From NCBI GenBank assembly GCA_964628905.1, contig CAZVNS010000006.1:1-64000 (forward strand): a stretch of DNA of 64,000 nucleotides, in the 5' to 3' direction. Position numbers and translations under genes: made by a program. Origin of the DNA: JAJPXC01 sp964628905 (GTDB lineage Bacteria; Bacteroidota; Bacteroidia; Bacteroidales; Muribaculaceae). Shown here one piece after another: positions 59,148 to 64,000 of the stretch (its first letter is position 1; every line of letters begins with the position of its first letter). The notes beneath the pieces are model-generated. The model ran no database searches and had not been told where the DNA came from. It saw only the letters and a program-made list of their open reading frames with translations.

Positions 59148-59855
59148 TTATCCGAACTTGGAAATCTTGAGCAGCTGCGGCTCATTGATGATTTTGATAC
59201 GGCGCCCGTCGACGATGATGATCTTCTCGTTGACAAATCCGGTGAGTGTGCGGATGGCGTTGGAGGTGGTCATGTTTGACAGATTTGCCAAATCCTCACG
59301 CGACATGTAAATGCGCAGCGTGGCGCCGTCGTCCTCGTAGCCATAGTTCTCCTTGAGCACCATCAATGCCTCGGCCAAGCGGCCGCGGATGTGCTTCTGG
59401 GTGAGGTTGACCAGGCGGGTGTCAGAGCCGCCGAGATTGCGCGAGAGTTCGTGGATGAAAAACCAGGCGAGCTCTATGTTGTTATGCACCAGCTCTTCGA
59501 CCACGTTCATCGGCAGGGCGCCGAGCACCGATTGCTCGATGGCCGCCGTCGACGACACGTAGGGCTCGTTGGCGAAATAAGCGCGGTAGCCGAAGTACTG
59601 CACCGGGCGTATCAGGCGCAGTATCTGCTCGCGGCCGCCCACGCCATCCTTGTACAGCTTGGCCTTTCCGGCGAGCAGGCACCATAGGAATTCGGGCATG
59701 TCGCCCTCGGCGTATATTATCTGATTTTTTTTGAAATGGTGTATTGTGAGGTTGTCGGCGATACGTCGCTTCTCGTTGCTGTCGAGCAGCGACCATATAT
59801 CAGCCATGTCCTCGCTGATCACCTTCTCAAGTGCATGTCTTATAATGCGGCCCAT
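59148..59855 (-). CDS. Crp/Fnr family transcriptional regulator
   Basis: 235 residues. Cyclic-nucleotide-binding-like domain (about 20-125: FKKNQIIYAEGDMPEFLWCLLAGKAKLY; YFGYRAYFANEPY), a dimerisation helix, and winged HTH (about 155-225) with YMSREDLANLSNMTTSNAIRTLTGF. No FNR-type N-terminal cysteine cluster, so it is not an Fe-S FNR. It has its own promoter and no co-directional neighbour close by. The effector is unknown. Confidence 0.9.
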   Translation of the reverse strand: MGRIIRHALEKVISEDMADIWSLLDSNEKRRIADNLTIHHFKKNQIIYAEGDMPEFLWCLLAGKAKLYKDGVGGREQILRLIRPVQYFGYRAYFANEPYVSSTAAIEQSVLGALPMNVVEELVHNNIELAWFFIHELSRNLGGSDTRLVNLTQKHIRGRLAEALMVLKENYGYEDDGATLRIYMSREDLANLSNMTTSNAIRTLTGFVNEKIIIVDGRRIKIINEPQLLKISKFG

Positions 59856-59923
59856 TATCTTTAAAATCTATTGCTTTGGAAGCCTTGTCGGCCAACAGTG
59901 CCGAACGAATATGTTTTACAACA

Positions 59924-59953
59924 CAAAGGTATGCAACATTTGTCAATTTGCAA
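59924..59953 (-). promoter_or_regulatory. Promoter of the Crp/Fnr gene
   Basis: Minus-strand TTG (59951-59953), 19-base spacer, TACCTTTG (59924-59931); about 69 bases of leader. Confidence 0.65.
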
Positions 59954-60050
59954 TTATTTTTGGCGGAAAAAATCACATTTTGCGAAAAATTGGCCAAAAA
60001 TTCCTGACATATAGCCCCCCAGGCCAACACTCAAAAAACAATATCCAGGC

Positions 60051-60257
60051 CTACGCCATCGAGCCACACAGTTTCGCAGCGGCGAACTCACCAGAAGCAT
60101 AAAGGAAGAGGAAATAGGAGCGGCCCCAGTCGCCGTTGCCGGTGAATGGAGCCGCTATAAGTGCCACATCAAAGGAAGCGATGAAACTCCGGCTGACAGG
60201 TTTTGAGTGCTCGACATCCTCTGTAATCCGCCTGGGTTCCGTAGGAACCTCCCCTGG
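60051..60257 (-). other. Stop-free minus-strand stretch, possible gene remnant or structured repeat
   Basis: Within the 660-base gene-free region 59856-60517, the minus strand is open for 68 codons and reads as plausible protein (PVSRSFIASFDVALIAAP, FTGNGDWGRSYFLFLY), ending in TAG at 60051-60053. There is no ATG near its front, so it is not called a gene. Upstream of it on that strand are stems GGTTCC-GTA-GGAACC (60235-60249), CCCC/GGGG (60251-60266), CCGAG-CTTGT-CTCGG (60287-60303) and GCCGG-CTCT-CCGGC (60372-60385). Confidence 0.4.
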
Positions 60258-60468
60258 TTAAAGGGGATGGGGCCCGCCATTAGATGCCCGAGCTTGTCTC
60301 GGCATTTCATGTATATTTGATGAGTTTCCCAATCTACTTTGATGTGGTAGAAGTTTGTTCGGAGGTAGAGGGCGCCGGCTCTCCGGCCTTTGATTTAATA
60401 ACGCAAATTTAGGCCCAATGGTTGAATTTTCCAAATTTTCGACAATTTTTTTTGGCACAATCTTTGCT

Positions 60469-60498
60469 TTTGGTTGTTATACCTTTTTACTATATTTG
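60469..60498 (+). promoter_or_regulatory. Promoter of the TPR gene
   Basis: TTTG (60469-60472), 18 bases, TATATTTG (60491-60498); start codon 20 bases later. Confidence 0.6.
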
Positions 60499-60517
60499 CA
60501 ACTGCTAACGACAATAT

Positions 60518-62710
60518 ATGACCAACGAACAGATACTATCCACCTGCGATACCATAGCAACAGCCATCGGTGAAGGACGCCTCTACGATGCTTACTCCAC
60601 GCTTATCTCCCTGACCGAGGGGAAGATGTGGTGGGAGCTTACCGAGAAGGTGAAGGTGCAGGAGGAGTCATACCGCATGATGCTTGACTATGCCGCACGA
60701 GGTGCCGATGACCCTGAGCGAGCTAATCTCTATGCGTCGTTGCAAGACAAGCTATATACATTGCTCGACACTTTCCGCCGGCGTGTGGCTATGATTGACA
60801 CCCCTTCGAGCTACTTCAACACCTTGCGTTACGAAGGTAGGCAGAGTGGCGACACCATAGCTTCGCTCATCGACCGACTGCGCTCGATGCGCTCTTCGGG
60901 ATCACTGCTCGACATGATAGCTGACGACAAGCAGCCCGAGGCTCCCGACCACCGCACCATCGAGGAGGTCGAAAACCGTATCTTCGACCGTGTGTGGGTC
61001 TCGTTCCCCTTTTCTGATGAGACAAGCCGCACAATTGCTGACGCTTTCGCCGACTCAGCGCTTGATGATAAGTTTAAGCGCCTGCTCATTAGCGCTTTGA
61101 TGCTCGGTCAGCTGCAATACAACGACCCCCGCAGGATAGAGCTGCTTCTAACCGTCTACCGCGACGCCACCTCAAGCAAGTTGGCGATGGCAGCGCTCAC
61201 AGCCGCTGTGCTCGGATTGGCAGCGCATCCACAACGACGCATCTCTAAGCGCGTCAACGATTTGATAGGTGCGCTCCGCGATACCACATCATGGACCACT
61301 GATGTGCGCAACGTGTATGTAGAGTTGCGGGTAGCGCTCGACACTGACCGCATTACCCGCAAACTCAATGACGAGGTGATACCTCAGATTATGAAACTGC
61401 GCCCCGACATCGCCAAAAAAATCAATGAGCTTGACGGACTTGACGTGGAGAGCCTTGAGGAAAATCCTGAGTGGAATGAGATGTGGAAGCGTGGCGGCAT
61501 CGGCAAGAAGTTGCAGGAAATATCGGAATTGCATGAGCAGGGCGCTGACGTGATGATGGGCGCTTTTGCCAAGCTCAAGTCATACCCGTTTTTCCACGCT
61601 GTGGCCAACTGGTTCAGGGCATTCGACCCCGAGAACAGCAATGTTAAGCATCTGAGCGACAACCAGGGATTGCTCGACTTGATAGAGATGGGTCCCGGGA
61701 TGTGCGAGAGCGACAAATACTCGCTCGCCTTGTCGATGAACTCGCTCCCCGATGCTCAGAAACGCGCTCTGAGTTCGCATCTGACAGCACAGTCGGAGCA
61801 GATTGAGCAGGTGAAGCTGGCATCGCTCACCACTGAGCACGACAATCGCCGCCATGACGCCGCCGACTTTATCCACGATATCTATCGCTTTTTCCGCCTC
61901 TACAGGCGCAAAGGTGACTTCGATGACCCGTTCAGCCATGATATCTACCTAAATGATATCGATGCGCTGCGTCCCGACGTTGACGATGTCGACACTATGT
62001 TGCTGCTGGTCAACCTTGGTTTGAAGGGTCAGCAGTGGCAATCGGTGATAAAACTTCTGGGGCGGCTCCGAGAGATGGGTGAGGCCACAGAGCAGAACTT
62101 CCAACAGATGGGTTACTGCTACCAGCAGATGGGTGAGTATCATAAGGCTATCGAGTGTTACGACCAGGCAGCGCTGATCGACGGCACTAACCGTTGGACC
62201 ATAAGCCGACTGGCCGCAAGCCATCGTATGGCCGGAAACCCCGCTGAGGCACTCACCTACTACCGGCAGTTGGAGAAAGCGCAGTCCGACAACTTGAAAT
62301 TGGCGATGAATATTGGCTACACACTGCTTGAGCTTGGCAAAGATGCGGAGGCTGCTGAGTACTTCTTCAAAGTAGATGTGCTCGACGAGAAATCGCACCG
62401 CGCTCTCCGCCCCTTGGCATGGAGCCTGCTGCGCAGCCGCCAGTTCAACCAGGCACTGAACTACTACAACCGCATACTTGAGCATGAACCCACAGCCGAC
62501 GACTATATCAACATGGGGCATCTCGCACTGGCTGATGGCCGCATGGCCGACGCCCTCAACTTCTACAGATTATATATCGACATGAAGGAGAGCGACATAG
62601 CCGCATTTGTTAAGGCCTTCAGCGCCGACTCCGAGTCGTTGGCCGTAATGGGTATCGACCCGACACTTCCCCCGCTAATTCTTGACCACATACGTTATAC
62701 TCATAAGTAA
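60518..62710 (+). CDS. Large cytoplasmic TPR-repeat protein
   Basis: 730 residues without signal peptide or membrane segment. About 1-480 is helical with no known domain (IFDRVWVSFPFSDETSRTIADAFADSALDD; WWELTEKVKVQEESYRMML are distinctive); about 500-690 holds TPR units (QMGYCYQQMGEYHKAIECYDQAA; INMGHLALADGRMADALNFY). A Bacteroidales-type protein, likely a scaffold. DUF4293 follows after 23 bases. Function unknown. Confidence 0.85.
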   Translation: MTNEQILSTCDTIATAIGEGRLYDAYSTLISLTEGKMWWELTEKVKVQEESYRMMLDYAARGADDPERANLYASLQDKLYTLLDTFRRRVAMIDTPSSYFNTLRYEGRQSGDTIASLIDRLRSMRSSGSLLDMIADDKQPEAPDHRTIEEVENRIFDRVWVSFPFSDETSRTIADAFADSALDDKFKRLLISALMLGQLQYNDPRRIELLLTVYRDATSSKLAMAALTAAVLGLAAHPQRRISKRVNDLIGALRDTTSWTTDVRNVYVELRVALDTDRITRKLNDEVIPQIMKLRPDIAKKINELDGLDVESLEENPEWNEMWKRGGIGKKLQEISELHEQGADVMMGAFAKLKSYPFFHAVANWFRAFDPENSNVKHLSDNQGLLDLIEMGPGMCESDKYSLALSMNSLPDAQKRALSSHLTAQSEQIEQVKLASLTTEHDNRRHDAADFIHDIYRFFRLYRRKGDFDDPFSHDIYLNDIDALRPDVDDVDTMLLLVNLGLKGQQWQSVIKLLGRLREMGEATEQNFQQMGYCYQQMGEYHKAIECYDQAALIDGTNRWTISRLAASHRMAGNPAEALTYYRQLEKAQSDNLKLAMNIGYTLLELGKDAEAAEYFFKVDVLDEKSHRALRPLAWSLLRSRQFNQALNYYNRILEHEPTADDYINMGHLALADGRMADALNFYRLYIDMKESDIAAFVKAFSADSESLAVMGIDPTLPPLILDHIRYTHK

Positions 62711-62733
62711 AATCTTAAAAACATTCATCAAAT

Positions 62734-63135
62734 ATGGTAATACAACGCTGGCAATCAGTTCTCCTCTTCATCTCCGCCTTGTGTATGGCTATAGCTTGCT
62801 GCATACCCGTTGTAACGGCTGGCTCCGAACCGGTGAAGCCCACCGATCTGGTGGTATATTTCATCCTCAACATCACCACCGCTGTGCTCCTTTTTGTATC
62901 GATATTCATGTACAGGAACATGCCTCGTCAGCGCATGGTCACACTTTTGGCCATAGTGCTGATGCTGATATCATTCGGCACGGGCGTGACCGGCACGTAC
63001 CTTACCTACGACGACGTTACCCTCGCATACGGCGGTTGCATACTCTTTGCAGCGGCCTTTATCACAGCCATCTGGGCCTACCGCCGCATTGGGGCCGACC
63101 AGAAATTGCTGCGTGCGGCCGACCGTCTCCGTTAA
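62734..63135 (+). CDS. DUF4293 family membrane protein
   Basis: 133 residues, four hydrophobic segments (about 7-27, 38-57, 66-90, 98-115), beginning MVIQRWQSVLLFISAL, as in DUF4293 proteins of Bacteroidota. Ends in a positively charged tail (RRIGADQKLLRAADRLR). Role unknown. Probably co-transcribed with the TPR gene. Confidence 0.82.
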   Translation: MVIQRWQSVLLFISALCMAIACCIPVVTAGSEPVKPTDLVVYFILNITTAVLLFVSIFMYRNMPRQRMVTLLAIVLMLISFGTGVTGTYLTYDDVTLAYGGCILFAAAFITAIWAYRRIGADQKLLRAADRLR

Positions 63136-63155
63136 CATATATTGTGGGACAGGCT
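63135..63155 (-). repeat. Copy B of the 21-bp intergenic motif
   Basis: Minus strand AGCCTGTCCCACAATATATG, 18 of 21 identical to 5429-5449; it fills the whole gap between the convergent DUF4293 and MBOAT genes. Confidence 0.5.
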
Positions 63156-64000
63156 CTAAAACTGGAAGTAGATGAATGGCATCACCTCGGCGCTCATGAA
63201 CTCAATCACGAGCTGAACGGCGACGACAAACACTACGAGCTTCACCACCCAAATTGACCTGACAAATGCTCTGCCCACCGCTGTTACCCAGCGAGTGGGC
63301 AATGAGTGCGTCAATACGATTATCCCCACCATCACGGCCCATGTGGCGCGCGCTTCGAAGAATGGCAGGATGGTCGCTGGCTCAAAGTTGGTGAATATGT
63401 TGCGGATTATCAACCATGCGTCGCCCCAATCAGCAGCACGGAAGAACACCCACAGCAGCGACACATAGAGCATCGTCAGGCTCCAGCTCACCACCTTCAC
63501 CGGCCACGTGTCGGGGATTTTCTTGAGCACGGGGCGGCAAGCCTTGTGCACAGCCAAGCCCACACCATGCATCGCTCCCCAGAACACGAATTTCCAGGCT
63601 GCTCCGTGCCACAGTCCGCCGATGAGCATCGTCAGGAAGTTGTTGACATAGGTGCGCACCGTGCCCTTGCGGTTGCCCCCGAGGGGGATGTAGAGGTAGT
63701 CGCGGAGCCATGATGACAGCGAAATGTGCCACCGGCGCCAAAAATCAGTGAGATTGCGCGACTTATAGGGGAAATTGAAGTTGATGCCAAGTCGGAAGCC
63801 CATGATCAAAGCGATGCCTATCGCCATATCCGAATAACCCGAGAAGTCGCTGTAGATCTGCACGGTATATCCTACCGCTCCCATCAGGCTTTCAAAGCCG
63901 GTGTAGCCCGTAGGCTGGGCGAAAATCAGGTCATTGTACTGGCAGATATAGTCGGCAATTATCGCCTTCTTCAGTATGCCCACAATAATTAGACAGAAGC
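63156..64000 (-). CDS. MBOAT family O-acyltransferase, C-terminal part
   Basis: About 281 residues are visible; the frame is open to the window end, so the N-terminus lies outside. Conserved: FKKxxIAD-like GILKKAIIADYI, YSDFSGYSDMAIG, FPYKSRNLTDFWRRWHISLS, LRDYLYIPLGGNRKG and GGLWHGAAWKF with the catalytic His. This is the AlgI/DltB-type integral-membrane acyltransferase that acetylates surface polysaccharides. It probably continues into a companion gene off the edge. Confidence 0.92.
   Translation of the reverse strand, partial: FCLIIVGILKKAIIADYICQYNDLIFAQPTGYTGFESLMGAVGYTVQIYSDFSGYSDMAIGIALIMGFRLGINFNFPYKSRNLTDFWRRWHISLSSWLRDYLYIPLGGNRKGTVRTYVNNFLTMLIGGLWHGAAWKFVFWGAMHGVGLAVHKACRPVLKKIPDTWPVKVVSWSLTMLYVSLLWVFFRAADWGDAWLIIRNIFTNFEPATILPFFEARATWAVMVGIIVLTHSLPTRWVTAVGRAFVRSIWVVKLVVFVVAVQLVIEFMSAEVMPFIYFQF

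Noticed and set aside
60258..60458. 66-codon minus-strand ORF in the gene-free region
   Set aside because: It crosses several GC-rich stems, lies in another frame than the protein-like stretch and has no recognisable pattern.

Overview
The window is chromosomal DNA from a Bacteroidales bacterium, most likely family Muribaculaceae. The evidence is a set of Bacteroidota-only families (DUF6377, DUF4831, DUF4493, PCMD, DUF4835/PorD, DUF6155, DUF4293, putative porin), type IX secretion (T9SS) sorting domains, the Bat aerotolerance operon, and promoters of the Bacteroides form TTTG-N19/20-TAnnTTTG with no clear Shine-Dalgarno sites. Assignment below order level is inference. I saw no rRNA, tRNA, CRISPR array, intact insertion sequence or prophage.

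Layout. 1-5.4 kb: tail of an upstream gene, terminators, a DUF6377 sensor-like protein, the NAD(P)HX repair enzyme nnr and a DUF4831 protein. 5.4-9.4 kb: a leftward glycan-assembly operon (multispanning membrane protein, GT2 glycosyltransferase, truncated epimerase-like protein, MptE-like protein) and a small ORF. 9.6-10.8 kb: rpmH and manA. 10.9-15.1 kb: leftward GlcNAc-kinase-like gene, membrane protein and TPR protein. 15.2-18.8 kb: hairpin-rich intergenic repeats, a T9SS-sorted amidase and a beta-propeller protein. 19.0-21.8 kb: menB-menC-menE.

21.9-30.6 kb is the most unusual part: a tight seven-gene rightward operon of five lipoproteins (an Ig-like one, three with DUF4493 modules, one PCMD protein) and two paralogous outer-membrane beta-barrels. 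It looks like a cell-surface assembly of unknown function.

30.7-37.2 kb: leftward housekeeping operon dnaN, DEDDh exonuclease, coaBC, porD, recN, rlmB. 37.4-45.8 kb: a secreted two-module protein, an AT-rich lipoprotein, an S9 peptidase/DUF6155/porin operon that contains the internally deleted remnant of a DUF486 transporter gene, a universal stress protein and a small HTH protein. 46.0-54.5 kb: the Bat operon (moxR, DUF58, accessory gene, batA-E). 54.8-59.9 kb: recJ, an MscS channel, a C11 protease and a Crp/Fnr regulator. 59.9-64.0 kb: a 660-bp gene-free stretch, a large TPR protein, DUF4293 and the C-terminal part of an MBOAT acyltransferase cut by the window edge.

The theme is envelope biology (glycan building, lipoproteins, T9SS substrates and PorD, porin, Bat complex) mixed with replication and repair. 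Many starts were moved inward from the longest open frame, because the extension began with TTG/GTG, crossed a promoter, or preceded an obvious signal peptide.
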